Notes: generated by a model from the letters alone, not told the origin. DNA of 64,000 nucleotides from Paenibacillus sp. FSL H8-0548 (GCF_038630985.1 NZ_CP152049.1:3801501-3865500); one strand, 5' to 3'. Positions 8,701 to 16,711 are shown, numbered from the stretch's first letter. A program made the numbers and translations.

Positions 8701-9597
8701 ATGAACGATACTAATCCATATCGAGTTTTATTGTATTATAAATTTGTAGCTGTACCTGATGCGGAGCTATTTGCTGCCGAGCATCTTGCATATTGCAAGT
8801 CATTGAACGTAAAGGGTCGTATCCTGATTGCCGATGAAGGCATTAACGGGACACTCTCAGGCACAATGGAGCAAACGGAACAATATATCGCGCATATGCG
8901 CATGAATCCACTTTTCGCGGACATGGTGTTCAAGATTGACGAAGCCGAGCAGCATGCGTTCAAAAAACTATTCGTTCGCTATAAGAAAGAGCTTGTAACC
9001 TTGCGTTATGACAAGCCCTTGGACCCTAATACTTTTAGCGGCACCCGTCTTTCACCGAAGGAATTTCATGAATATTTGCAAAAAGAAGATGTGATCGTGC
9101 TGGATGGAAGAAGCGATTATGAATACGATTTAGGTCATTTCCGAAATGCCATTAGGCCTGACCTGGAGACGTTCAAGGAGTTTCCGAAATGGCTGCGTGA
9201 AAATATGGCAGATTTTAAGGATAAGCCAATTCTTACCTATTGTACAGGCGGAATTCGCTGCGAGAAGCTTACTGGTGTGATGATGAGTGAGGGCTTCAAC
9301 GATGTATACCAGCTGGAGGGCGGCATTGTAACCTACGGCAAGGACGAGGAAGTACAAGGTAAGCTGTTCGATGGTAAATGTTATGTATTCGATGAGAGAA
9401 CGTCTGTCGTCATTAATCAGACGGATGAAGCTGTTGTTGTAGGCAAATGTTATCACTGCGAGCAACCAGCTGACGTATACATTAACTGTGCCGATGATTC
9501 CTGTCATTTGCAGCATATCGTTTGCGAGGAATGTCACGAAACCATGCATGGCTTCTGCTCTACAGAATGCCAGGAGCATGTAGTTAGCGTTAAATAA
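8701..9597 (+). CDS. trhO: tRNA uridine(34) hydroxylase (rhodanese-like, UPF0176)
   Basis: 298 residues. TrhO introduces the oxygen of 5-hydroxyuridine at position 34 of tRNAs, the first step toward 5-methoxyuridine in Gram-positives. The N-terminal half is the UPF0176 acylphosphatase-like domain (LNVKGRILIADEGINGTLSG), followed by a rhodanese domain at about 120-220 with the active-site loop YCTGGIRCEK (C181, second Cys 187). The C-terminal extension has paired cysteines (CYHCEQ, CADDSCH, CEECH, CSTEC) that look like a zinc-binding region, as in the longer bacillal members. SD GGAAAGGAAAGACGAAG and a near-consensus promoter precede it; a hairpin terminator follows. It appears monocistronic. 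Confidence 0.9.
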   Translation: MNDTNPYRVLLYYKFVAVPDAELFAAEHLAYCKSLNVKGRILIADEGINGTLSGTMEQTEQYIAHMRMNPLFADMVFKIDEAEQHAFKKLFVRYKKELVTLRYDKPLDPNTFSGTRLSPKEFHEYLQKEDVIVLDGRSDYEYDLGHFRNAIRPDLETFKEFPKWLRENMADFKDKPILTYCTGGIRCEKLTGVMMSEGFNDVYQLEGGIVTYGKDEEVQGKLFDGKCYVFDERTSVVINQTDEAVVVGKCYHCEQPADVYINCADDSCHLQHIVCEECHETMHGFCSTECQEHVVSVK

Positions 9598-9610
9598 TGA
9601 TAAGCGTGCG

Positions 9611-9652
9611 ACAAACAGACTGAGCTTGCTATAAGAGGCTCGGTCTATTTGT
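9611..9652 (+). terminator. Terminator-like hairpin after trhO
   Basis: 15-base arms (9611-9625 and 9638-9652) pairing with two G-U pairs; 12-base loop. The T tract is weak. Confidence 0.6.
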
Positions 9653-9735
9653 ATTGCAGTAAATGATTTCCGCACAAGTTGGATACCCTAATCCTGCCTA
9701 GTGATTGCGGCAATTCATTTGAAGGAGGCTTTAAG

Positions 9736-9882
9736 ATGGCAAATAGTAAAAATAAATCAATTCCAGCTAAAAACCAAGCATTTGAAGCTAGCTCCAAGGA
9801 AGCTGAAAACAATGTGGCAGCTTCCACTGCAGAAAATCAGAATCAAAAGGGTCATCTTCCCAATAGTCCTTCTACGGGATAA
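9736..9882 (+). CDS. Small hydrophilic protein, unknown
   Basis: 48 residues, M-ANSKNKSIPAKNQAF..., rich in Asn, Gln, Ser and Ala with no hydrophobic core, no Cys and no Trp. The start at 9736 is chosen because a strong SD, GAAGGAGG, stands 7 bases before it; a longer frame from 9679 has none. The composition and MANS- start recall small acid-soluble or other spore proteins, but the diagnostic SASP motifs are absent, so no function is given. A bidirectional terminator follows 28 bases downstream. Confidence 0.65.
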   Translation: MANSKNKSIPAKNQAFEASSKEAENNVAASTAENQNQKGHLPNSPSTG

Positions 9883-9909
9883 CAAATGTCACTACACTTC
9901 AATAATACA

Positions 9910-9954
9910 AAAGAGCTTTCCAGTGAGAGTAAATTCACTCACGGAAAGCTCTTT
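9910..9954. terminator. Bidirectional intrinsic terminator
   Basis: AAAGAGCTTTCC-x-GTGAG pairs with CTCAC-GGAAAGCTCTTT (arms 9910-9927, 9938-9954). It separates the small hydrophilic gene from the convergent 178-residue gene. Confidence 0.88.
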
Positions 9955-9959
9955 ATTTA

Positions 9960-10496
9960 CTAAACTTTATTTTTTTTGACGATAGGCTCCCAGCGGTGAT
10001 TATATTGCAGAAGACGAGGATGGAGATTAACAGGCTCCTCAGTCAGCAGCAATCTAATTCTAACAATCCATTCCTCAAACGAGGAGAATGAAGCAAACAA
10101 ATTCGCCATTTCACCAGTCATAAGCAAGAATAGCGGCTTGGGATACGTTTCTGACAAATGTCTTAATGCAGAATCAATCGGTGTATATTTTTTTCTTTTG
10201 ATTTCGAAACGTTCGACCACCACATTCGACGCTTCAACTGCCCGCTTCCATTCATGAAGACGATCCTCCCGCTTATAAAATGGACTGACCTCTTCCTTGG
10301 ACATTCTTTTTACACTTAGCTCATGCAGCGGATAAAGCACAAGCTTCGTGAAGGAGCGTTCTTTCGTTAGGTATGCAGCCAAATCAAGCTCACGGTCGGT
10401 TGTATGCTGAAATGAATCGTAATATACGATGGTTCCTTTATGCTCATCCTTTGGCGGTTCATAACCGAATGGCACTTTTTCTGCAATTTCACTCAT
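9960..10496 (-). CDS. Conserved-looking hypothetical cytoplasmic protein
   Basis: 178 residues, no signal peptide or membrane segment. It has an alternating alpha/beta pattern (GTIVYYDSF, FTKLVLYPLHELS, PLFLLMTGEMANL) that suggests a Rossmann-like or nucleotidyltransferase-like fold, with a basic, Lys-rich C-terminus (IVKKNKV). I do not recognise a characterised family. The start is well supported by the SD AGGAGGGAAACGA. It stands alone between terminators, upstream of nothing in its own direction. Confidence 0.55.
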   Translation of the reverse strand: MSEIAEKVPFGYEPPKDEHKGTIVYYDSFQHTTDRELDLAAYLTKERSFTKLVLYPLHELSVKRMSKEEVSPFYKREDRLHEWKRAVEASNVVVERFEIKRKKYTPIDSALRHLSETYPKPLFLLMTGEMANLFASFSSFEEWIVRIRLLLTEEPVNLHPRLLQYNHRWEPIVKKNKV

Positions 10497-10572
10497 TTCG
10501 TTTCCCTCCTGCGCAGCTCTGGAATTTTTTGCTTAGGAGTTGAAAATAACATACTTAAGGATGAAATCCAAG

Positions 10573-11637
10573 TCAGAGCTTCCGATAGTCGCTTTTCATA
10601 ATATTTTTCACTAAACTCGACCATTTAGAATTCGCAGGACAATACTTTTTGGCTACCTTCTCAATCGTCGTCAAACCCTTGCCTACATAGTTTTTGGAAA
10701 GCAGCTGTCCAAATTTCCGTACGCTGTCCCCTTTTGTTTCAAAGCTGAACGCTTTATTGTATTGATCGCCATCTATAGCGTTTAGGCCAAATAGGTTGTT
10801 TTTTCTTTTTGCTAGCTGGCTTTTTCCATTTCCGCTCTCAAGCTTCATGACTGCAATTGTGAAATACGCATTGATGCCATACTCCTCTTCGATTTCAAGG
10901 ATAGCTTGTTCCAAATTATGATCAGATAGCGCCGTTCCCTCAAATATTTTCGCAATATGCGCTTCGGTTAGACCAGATACTGACTCAACGATCGATGATG
11001 GCTCGGAAAGCTCCACCTGGGCGATCTCTTCTATACGTTCAGATGGCGGCGCTGGTAGAGCGCTGCTATCCTCGATTTCAATCATCGGTTGAAGACTATT
11101 CACCATCGGCAAGGATAAAATGGTAACTTCCTTTTTTGATTTTTGTGCATAACCACCGTGGATAAAACCACCGCCTTGCAGTTCAAGCCAGCCATTACTC
11201 GTTTCAGCAGCAACTTCTAGTTTAGTGCCTTGTTTCACGACTTTAATGATTTCGGAGCGTGCATGTGGTTCGGTACGAACATTTAGATAATATGCTGTAA
11301 CTTCATATGTATGTCCAGGAGATTCGGCTGCGGCCGTATCTTCTACTGTACGAATTGGGATTTCAGAGGGCGCTATGGGAGGAGGTTCAATGGAAGGTGC
11401 TGAGGAATTTCCTAAATCGGATAAGGGCGGGTAGGTAGGAGCCGGAGCAATGGCTGGAGCTTCGCTTGGTTCAACCGTTAATGCGGTACTCGAGGCATTT
11501 AAGGTTAAAGAGTCAGATACTTCTGATGGTTGATTTTCCGAATGGTTATTTAAAGGTTCGACATTCATTCCTAAGGTAATGACTACGGATAAAATAAGTA
11601 AATAGACGAATAACTGCTGAATTAACTTTTTTCGCAT
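10573..11637 (-). CDS. SH3b-containing exported N-acetylglucosaminidase (GH73-like)
   Basis: 354 residues. A signal/anchor helix spans about 5-25, followed by a Pro/Ser/Ala-rich linker to about 105, a bacterial SH3 domain at about 108-168 (YYLNVRTEPHARSEIIKVVKQGTKLEV ... GWLELQGGGFIHGGY), a second low-complexity linker, and a glucosaminidase domain at about 235-354. The catalytic Glu is in MKLESGNGKSQLAKRKNNLFGLNA, the hallmark of the GH73/lysozyme-like superfamily, and the C-terminal YCPANSKWSSLVKNIM is typical. It probably cleaves peptidoglycan glycan strands at the cell surface, with SH3b binding the wall. SD AAGGGAGAGG precedes the ATG. Confidence 0.85.
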   Translation of the reverse strand: MRKKLIQQLFVYLLILSVVITLGMNVEPLNNHSENQPSEVSDSLTLNASSTALTVEPSEAPAIAPAPTYPPLSDLGNSSAPSIEPPPIAPSEIPIRTVEDTAAAESPGHTYEVTAYYLNVRTEPHARSEIIKVVKQGTKLEVAAETSNGWLELQGGGFIHGGYAQKSKKEVTILSLPMVNSLQPMIEIEDSSALPAPPSERIEEIAQVELSEPSSIVESVSGLTEAHIAKIFEGTALSDHNLEQAILEIEEEYGINAYFTIAVMKLESGNGKSQLAKRKNNLFGLNAIDGDQYNKAFSFETKGDSVRKFGQLLSKNYVGKGLTTIEKVAKKYCPANSKWSSLVKNIMKSDYRKL

Positions 11638-11857
11638 GTTTATACCTCTCCCTTAAGTTAATGAAGTATACTTGCTACGTTATAAGTTAGCTGATGGATA
11701 AATGTAAATTACAAGCCAAAGTGGACGGTCTGTGCTCAGTATATGTCGCTGTCTCCTCCAAAAGACGAGTTTTTATGCTCGTCATGAATTATGAGAAAAA
11801 ATTAAACTTAAGAAACCGTGGTTCTATCCCCCTTCCATGTATGCTTGAAAACACAAA

Positions 11858-11889
11858 AAAGCTCCTATTCCCGAGAGAATAAGAGCTTT
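11858..11889 (-). terminator. Intrinsic terminator of the NAD-epimerase gene
   Basis: 13-base arms (11858-11870, 11877-11889) with one mismatch and a T run on the - strand. The rest of the 295-base interval 11638-11932 shows no other feature besides the presumed promoter of the glucosaminidase gene. Confidence 0.75.
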
Positions 11890-11932
11890 CATATCCTTCT
11901 ATTTCACTTCAAAAATGCTCCTAAGTGCCACG

Positions 11933-12946
11933 TTAGCCTTTTGCACTTAAACCGGCTGCATGCGCAGAAATAATAGCATCCATCTGTTCATTCCATTCCG
12001 CATCCTCACTGCACCGCTCGGGATGAGATTCAAACCAATCGACTGTACGCTTGATCCCGTCAGCAAAGGAAACCGTTGCTTCGAAATCGGATACTAAACC
12101 TTTGATTTTGCTATTATCGAATACGCTAGTCACGGATTTATCTCCTAGCAAGCCTCCCTCAAGACTAGGATCAAACGAAACGAGAAAGTCAGTTGATATA
12201 TGAACAAGCTTTGGCTCTACTCCAGCAGCAGCGCCAATGGCTTCGTAAATCTGATTCCAGGTCAAAACCTCATCAGACGTAATATGATAAGCCTGGCCAA
12301 TCGCTTCCTCTCGGCCCAACAAGCCGACAAAACCTTTGGCAAAGTCCGTGTTATGAGTCATCGTCCAGAGGGATGTACCATCACCATGCACGATTATTGG
12401 CCGCCCTGCACGCATTCGAGCAATGATCGACCATGGATGCTGCCAGCTGTTTAATGAAGTCGGGATCATCGTATCTCCATAGGTAAAGGAAGGTCTGACG
12501 ATAGTTATAGGAAAACCCGTTTCAGCTTGTTCTTCTTGCAGCAGCTGCTCACAAGCGATTTTGTCACGAGAATATTGCCAGAATCGATTTTCAAGCGGTG
12601 TAGCATCTTCTGTAATGATATAGTGCGCTGGCGGTTTCTGATAAGCTGAAGCCGAGCTAATAAATATGTATTGCTTCGTACGTCCGCGGAATAACTCGAT
12701 ATCGACACTTACATGATCTGGCGTAAAAGCAATCCAGTCCACCACTACATCAAATTCGAAGCCTTCTAGCGCAGCTGCAGCAGCTGATCGATCTCGAATA
12801 TCACCGTGGATTACCTTTGCTCCACTTGGAACAAATTCATCCCGCTTCCCTCTGTTAAAGAGATATAGCTCTATCCCACGTTCAATCGCCAACCTAGAGA
12901 CAGCCTCGCTGATTAAGCCAGTTCCACCAATAAACAATACCTTCAT
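11933..12946 (-). CDS. NAD-dependent epimerase/dehydratase (extended SDR)
   Basis: 337 residues. The N-terminus MKVLFIGGTGLISEAVSRLA carries a Rossmann GxxGxxS motif, followed by the family's acidic DIRD position (GDIRDRSAAAAAL). The middle has FISSASAYQKP and YSRDKIACEQLL, where Y and K replace the usual YxxxK catalytic pair. This subgroup is often annotated as NAD-dependent epimerase or as related to chloroplast RNA-binding-protein-like SDRs; the substrate is not predictable. The start at 12946 is preferred over an upstream TTG (12952) because AAGGAG lies 9 bases before the ATG but only 3 before the TTG. It is divergent from the PCYCGC lipoprotein gene. Confidence 0.82.
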   Translation of the reverse strand: MKVLFIGGTGLISEAVSRLAIERGIELYLFNRGKRDEFVPSGAKVIHGDIRDRSAAAAALEGFEFDVVVDWIAFTPDHVSVDIELFRGRTKQYIFISSASAYQKPPAHYIITEDATPLENRFWQYSRDKIACEQLLQEEQAETGFPITIVRPSFTYGDTMIPTSLNSWQHPWSIIARMRAGRPIIVHGDGTSLWTMTHNTDFAKGFVGLLGREEAIGQAYHITSDEVLTWNQIYEAIGAAAGVEPKLVHISTDFLVSFDPSLEGGLLGDKSVTSVFDNSKIKGLVSDFEATVSFADGIKRTVDWFESHPERCSEDAEWNEQMDAIISAHAAGLSAKG

Positions 12947-12990
12947 CGTCAATCGCTCCTTTTAGGTCGATAGCTTTCGATACGATTAAT

Positions 12991-13004
12991 TGGAAACGCT
13001 TACC
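12991..13004. promoter_or_regulatory. Possible cre-like site in divergent promoter region
   Basis: TGGAAACGCTTACC matches the CcpA consensus at 12 of 14 positions and lies between the divergent epimerase and PCYCGC genes. Weak evidence. Confidence 0.3.
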
Positions 13005-13112
13005 TTTGTGATCATCTTAATCGTCAATTAATAGTACCATATCTATGAATTCTTTTATATTTGAAAATGATATACTACAGCTATCTATCCAAAATGAAGG
13101 AGTGCGACTTAA

Positions 13113-13652
13113 TTGAAACGGTATGCAATTACAACTCTTTATTCAGTCATTCTATCATCCTTGCTGCTCGGTGCGTGCAGCAGCCCGGCAAGCATCGAAA
13201 AAGAGCTGAACGTTTCTACTGAACTTCATGAAGAAAACGGATCTCATCATGAGGCAGAGCATGGTGCTTCAGGTGATCTTCAGGAATCCACAGCTTCTCT
13301 CGACATTTTACCAGCCTTTTTGGACAATGCCGCTCCGTCCCTGCTCACTGCCTATCAAACCGCAGCGACGGTTACCGATATTTTAGCCTTTATCCCTTGC
13401 TATTGCGGCTGCGGTGAAAGCGCAGGACATAAAAGCAATCTTAATTGCTTTATCGCTGAAATCAAGGAGGACGGTTCTGTTGTTTGGGATGATCATAGCA
13501 CCCGCTGCAGTGTTTGTATTGAAATTGCAGTTACAACAGCAGCGATGAAGTCTGCAGGCATCGAAACCGAGCGTATACGTACAATCATTGATGAAACCTA
13601 CAAGGAAGGTTATGCCAAGCCTACACTAACCGAGCTGCCTCCCGCTTCCTAA
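13113..13652 (+). CDS. PCYCGC-motif lipoprotein
   Basis: 179 residues, starting at TTG with SD GAAGGAG 10 bases upstream. The signal peptide ends in lipobox LLGAC. A His/Glu-rich linker (HEENGSHHEAEHGAS) is followed by a compact Cys-rich domain with FIPCYCGCGESAGHKSNLNCFI, the signature of the PCYCGC family of unknown function in Bacillales, and a further pair of Cys in TRCSVCIEIA. The Cys cluster is suited to binding a metal or to thiol-disulphide chemistry outside the membrane; the role is not established. It is followed by a hairpin-containing repeat. Confidence 0.85.
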   Translation: MKRYAITTLYSVILSSLLLGACSSPASIEKELNVSTELHEENGSHHEAEHGASGDLQESTASLDILPAFLDNAAPSLLTAYQTAATVTDILAFIPCYCGCGESAGHKSNLNCFIAEIKEDGSVVWDDHSTRCSVCIEIAVTTAAMKSAGIETERIRTIIDETYKEGYAKPTLTELPPAS

Positions 13653-13672
13653 TAAAGCAGTAGACTAACCAC

Positions 13673-13754
13673 AATAAAAGAAACAGCGGCAGCCATGGAC
13701 GAGGGGAAAAGTCCTAGACTGTCGCTGATTTATTGGACTATCGTTATCTGTTAG
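13673..13754. repeat. Dispersed hairpin repeat, copy A
   Basis: AATAAA and TTTATT flank a long hairpin: CAGCGGCAG (13684-13692) pairs with CTGTCGCTG (13719-13727) and GGAC with GTCC inside it. It is followed by ACTATCGTTATCTGTTAG. Copy B at 14629-14697 has the same architecture and nearly the same tail. The hairpin may also terminate the convergent genes either side. Confidence 0.65.
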
Positions 13755-13800
13755 CATTCCTGTAGCCACAATGGTTGAATATGTGTTAGATGAAGAATAA

Positions 13801-14421
13801 CTAATCCTTGAATATACCATCAATGTACTCTCTCCAGTAATCCACAATCCAGTCGTTATACTTTACATATAGTGTCTTTAAATTTTCCTTTGAAATAGCG
13901 TGTACAATGCATCCTCTATCATCGTACATGTGAAATAGAATGTCCTTTTCTCGACTTAAAAAGTAAACTTTTTGTCCAATGGACGGTTCTCGTCCTTGCT
14001 CATAATGAGAAACCCCTTCAAGGATTTTCTTATATGGAATTGAAGAAACCAAACCCGATAAGACTTTAAACTGATACTGGTTTTTAACTTCAAATCTATT
14101 TCCATCTTCATCCTCGTCTTCATCGATCTCAAAGTGGGTGTCCTCTTCTATTGATCTTTCTTGGAGCAATTCATATAGATACTCAGGAGTCGTATTTCCA
14201 AACATAGGATCTTCATATGGTCCCCAGTCTTTTATTAAGACATATATAAAATCTGTCGGTTTATAAAGCTCTTCGAAAATTGTATTTACTCGTTTATTTA
14301 CTTGAACAATTCTCCGCTTTGATCCGTTTCGATATGGTTCACCTAATTCAAAACGGATGTTAATATCACTCCAATATTCAGGAAACTTATCTTTTAAGTA
14401 ACTATACATATCCTGTGGCAT
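13801..14421 (-). CDS. DUF3885 domain-containing protein
   Basis: 206 residues, cytoplasmic, acidic in the middle (DEDEDEDG). The C-terminal 80 residues have the DUF3885 features: ILFHMYDDRGCIVHAISKENLKTLYVKYNDWIVDYWREYID. The N-terminal part (LGEPYRNGSKRRIVQVNKRVNTIFEELYKP, then YVLIKDWG) also matches this family, which is widespread in Bacillales and of unknown function, and is often found with polymorphic-toxin immunity-like genes. SD GAGGGGATATA precedes the ATG. It is bracketed by two copies of a hairpin repeat, and its base composition is more A/T-rich than neighbours, which suits an accessory gene. Confidence 0.8.
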   Translation of the reverse strand: MPQDMYSYLKDKFPEYWSDINIRFELGEPYRNGSKRRIVQVNKRVNTIFEELYKPTDFIYVLIKDWGPYEDPMFGNTTPEYLYELLQERSIEEDTHFEIDEDEDEDGNRFEVKNQYQFKVLSGLVSSIPYKKILEGVSHYEQGREPSIGQKVYFLSREKDILFHMYDDRGCIVHAISKENLKTLYVKYNDWIVDYWREYIDGIFKD

Positions 14422-14628
14422 TATATCCCCTCAGTTTGTTATGTCATATGATCTTTCATCCGGTATAAAACTCACTTGGAATGGCAAATGGAATCAAAAT
14501 ACAGATAAAAAAACTTAAAGCAATATATTTCTTATTTAAACTCACCCAAAAAAACCCCCTACATTTTTCCATTACATAATAAATCGAAAAAAGTTCTTAT
14601 ATGACAACAGTATTCTGCCTGTCAGCTT
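14422..14628. other. A/T-rich upstream region of DUF3885 gene
   Basis: No gene seen. It holds the presumed leftward promoter of the DUF3885 gene and runs into hairpin repeat copy B. Confidence 0.4.
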
Positions 14629-14697
14629 AATAAAGAAAGGGAGCAGCTGCCGCGCGGCAAATTGCCCCTTATTTGTTCAACTATCGTTTCCTGTTAG
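14629..14697. repeat. Dispersed hairpin repeat, copy B
   Basis: AATAAA...TTATT enclose a hairpin whose core is the perfect palindrome TGCCGC-GCGGCA (14648-14659) extended by GGGxGCA/TGCCCC. The tail ACTATCGTTTCCTGTTAG matches copy A at 16 of 18 bases. Confidence 0.65.
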
Positions 14698-14879
14698 TTG
14701 GACTATCCACTGAACAGAACTTCTACGCTTGGGTAGATGGGATAAAGATATTAATTAACTTGTTCAATTGATGAAACTGGTCCCGTTCAATAAGTACGAC
14801 TAATATTTCAATAGCGATAGTTCGTACCGTTAGCGTTAAAGGCGATCCACACCTCACCGGCTTCAATATCCACGTAATC

Positions 14880-15233
14880 CTAAATATCGGTAACGCTTAT
14901 TGTCGGGTCAACCATAACCGCAATCCGTTTTAATCCTTGAACATAATCCCCGTGATCCTCGATACATTCGCGATCGAAGCACCAAATGTCGTTAGTTGGG
15001 TAGAGATCACTGCTAGATTCTATGCAGTCTCTTTCCCTCCCCATACTCATTAGGAGATGAATGTAAGGGCGTTCCTCATAATCACTGATTTTGAAATCTA
15101 ATATGTCCCTAATGTCTATTTTCCTTTTAAATGTAATTCCTAATTTACCCAGATTTGCGAGCTGCTCTTCAATCGAAATACGGACTTGCGGAGGCTTGGA
15201 AAGTTTGTATTTGCTCTTAAAAAAACTAAACAT
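14880..15233 (-). CDS. Hypothetical protein, probably truncated by an in-frame amber codon
   Basis: 117 residues from ATG 15233 (a GTG at 15275 in frame has no SD). The sequence MFSFFKSKYKLS..ISIEEQLANLGKLGI, then DIWCFDRECIEDHGDYV, looks like the N-terminal half of a bacillal family of about 200-250 residues and unknown function. The frame ends at TAG (14880-14882), yet directly beyond it, in frame, lies DYVDIEAGEVWIAFNANG up to a TGA at 14808, which reads like a continuation. A further open stretch in another frame (14812 to 14723, IEILVVLIERDQFHQLNKL) follows. I read this as a decaying gene. No upstream partner is seen. Confidence 0.5.
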   Translation of the reverse strand: MFSFFKSKYKLSKPPQVRISIEEQLANLGKLGITFKRKIDIRDILDFKISDYEERPYIHLLMSMGRERDCIESSSDLYPTNDIWCFDRECIEDHGDYVQGLKRIAVMVDPTISVTDI

Positions 15234-15275
15234 GCCTTTGATGATCCCCCCTTGTTGCAGATCACAATTCACCAC

Positions 15276-15610
15276 CGGTTCTTGACCAAAATCCCCAATA
15301 ATGAATTGGTGAAGATAGTTGTATTCTACTATCGTTGCCCGTCCCTCAGTTTATTACAAAATTAAGCATGGCATGAGGTTATTTCACTATAAGCATTTTT
15401 GCAACAAAAAGATTTGAAGCATTGTGCACAGCCAAAACCAATTACTTCGTCAAAAGATGCTTCATTTTAACTGACTTTAACAATTCGCCTATTTCAGGAA
15501 AATAACCTTTATTTTCCTCTGTAAACCTATCGTTAGTTCAATAAAATATCCCGCCCCAGAGACTCAATGAGGACAATACAGCGGAAGTAAGATTATAATA
15601 AATGACTTGA
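15276..15610. other. Intergenic region with a partial third repeat copy
   Basis: No gene supported. At 15524-15546 the sequence AACCTATCGTTAGTTCAATA resembles the tail of the hairpin repeats A and B with about five bases missing. Otherwise nothing distinctive was seen. Confidence 0.4.
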
Positions 15611-15639
15611 TTGACACATAGATTGCCCTTACAATAAGC
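15611..15639 (+). promoter_or_regulatory. Promoter candidate for leader/methyltransferase transcript
   Basis: Perfect -35 TTGACA (15611-15616) with a poorer -10 (AATAAG or ATAAGC) 16-17 bases downstream. It would start a long leader of about 270 bases before the methyltransferase. Confidence 0.55.
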
Positions 15640-15665
15640 TTATCTTTCTAAATGAGGTGACTTGG

Positions 15666-15695
15666 ATGGCATTACGTATCGTTCGAGGTATTTAG
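15666..15695 (+). CDS. Nine-residue leader peptide candidate
   Basis: ATG-...-TAG encoding MALRIVRGI, with SD GAGGTGA 5 bases upstream. It lies inside the long untranslated leader of the methyltransferase and just before a hairpin (15702-15725). Short leader peptides of this kind control many ribosome-targeting-antibiotic resistance genes (erm, cat), but this peptide is not one I recognise. Confidence 0.45.
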   Translation: MALRIVRGI

Positions 15696-15701
15696 TTTTC
15701 G

Positions 15702-15883
15702 GGCTGGAAAAAACGCGTACCAGCCATCAAGGGGGTTCTCTACTCTTTTGATAACATGAAAACTAATTTCGGACGGTGTCGGCCGCATCCCCTATACAGC
15801 CAAAGGACACCAAGAGCTGCCTGGATACAAGGACCGATGAACATCATCGCTGCCTATTCAGCAACTCTATATCCTTTGGCTGT
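15702..15883 (+). promoter_or_regulatory. Candidate attenuator with mutually exclusive hairpins
   Basis: Hairpin 1: GGCTGG (15702-15707)/CCAGCC (15720-15725). Hairpin 2: GGTGTC (15775-15780)/GACACC (15806-15811). Hairpin 3: ACAGCCAAAGGA (15796-15807)/TCCTTTGGCTGT (15872-15883). Hairpins 2 and 3 share bases and exclude each other, and CAGCCATCAAGG at 15722-15733 could also pair with the right arm of hairpin 3. This is the geometry of a ribosome-controlled attenuator; there is no strong U tract, so control may be translational. Confidence 0.45.
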
Positions 15884-15916
15884 TTATTATCCCAGTGGAA
15901 GGATTGAAAAAAATAA

Positions 15917-16666
15917 ATGAACGAGTTAGAATATAAAAGTTTTTATGAGCTTGTTGGAAAATTAAATGGATGGGATTTTAGTAAAGTCAAAAGCACATCT
16001 GAAGGAGCGAAATGGGACTTTTTCCGTGAAGTTTCCCAAAGATGCAAGCAGTCGGATATATTATTGGATATAGGCACGGGTGGCGGCGAGGCTTTGATAT
16101 CAATCGCTGATACTGCCTTGTTATTAGTTGGAATTGACGAATCGTCCGCTATGGTTAAAACAGCAAATGAAAACATAAAAAAATTAAATAAGAAAAATGT
16201 ACGTGTTTTAAAAATGGATTCGGAGAGAATAAGCTTTCCAGAGCTTTTTTTTGATGTGGTTTGCTCTCGACACGCTCCTTTTTATGCAGATGAGGTCGCA
16301 AAAGTCTTAATAAATGACGGTATATTTCTTACGCAACAAGTAAGTGAAGGTGATAAATCTAACATTAAGCAGGCTTTTGGTAGAGGGCAGGCATTTGGTG
16401 TTCCGGAGGGTACTTTAAAGGATCAATATATTTCAGAACTAAGCCAGGCAGGATTTAAGGACATACAATCTTTTGAATATGATGCAACAGATTATTTCAA
16501 AACATACGAGGATTTAATATTTTTATTGAAATACACCCCGATAATTCCTGGCTTTGGAACGCATGAAAATGATTTTGATATATTAGAAAAATTCATCGAA
16601 ACTTATCAGACAGGTAAGGGAATAATGACTAATTCAAAGCGTTTCATGATATCCGCACGTAAATAA
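15917..16666 (+). CDS. Class I SAM-dependent methyltransferase
   Basis: 249 residues. Motif I is LLDIGTGGGEALI (about 49-61), followed by LVGIDESSAMVKTANENIKKL (motif II acidic residue) and VLKMDSERISFPELFFDVVCSRHAPFY (motifs III-IV). The C-terminal half (GIFLTQQVSEGDKSNIKQAFGRGQAFG) is typical of a bacillal subgroup of unknown substrate. The ATG at 15917 has SD GGAAGGA 13 bases upstream. The gene sits alone behind an unusually long leader with a short ORF and alternative hairpins, and ends in a strong terminator. The leader architecture makes a ribosome- or antibiotic-linked role tempting, but the protein does not carry recognisable Erm motifs. Confidence 0.8.
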   Translation: MNELEYKSFYELVGKLNGWDFSKVKSTSEGAKWDFFREVSQRCKQSDILLDIGTGGGEALISIADTALLLVGIDESSAMVKTANENIKKLNKKNVRVLKMDSERISFPELFFDVVCSRHAPFYADEVAKVLINDGIFLTQQVSEGDKSNIKQAFGRGQAFGVPEGTLKDQYISELSQAGFKDIQSFEYDATDYFKTYEDLIFLLKYTPIIPGFGTHENDFDILEKFIETYQTGKGIMTNSKRFMISARK

Positions 16667-16711
16667 CGTTTATATCTCGTGATTTAGGAAGTTGAAAAAA
16701 CTATACCGTTG

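Noticed and set aside
13665..13847. 60-codon frame on the - strand between the PCYCGC and DUF3885 genes
   Set aside because: It runs through the hairpin repeat A and has no SD or protein-like composition.
15702..15883. T-box or purine-type riboswitch
   Set aside because: No T-box AGGGUGGNACCGCG sequence or other known aptamer signature; only generic pairing strands.
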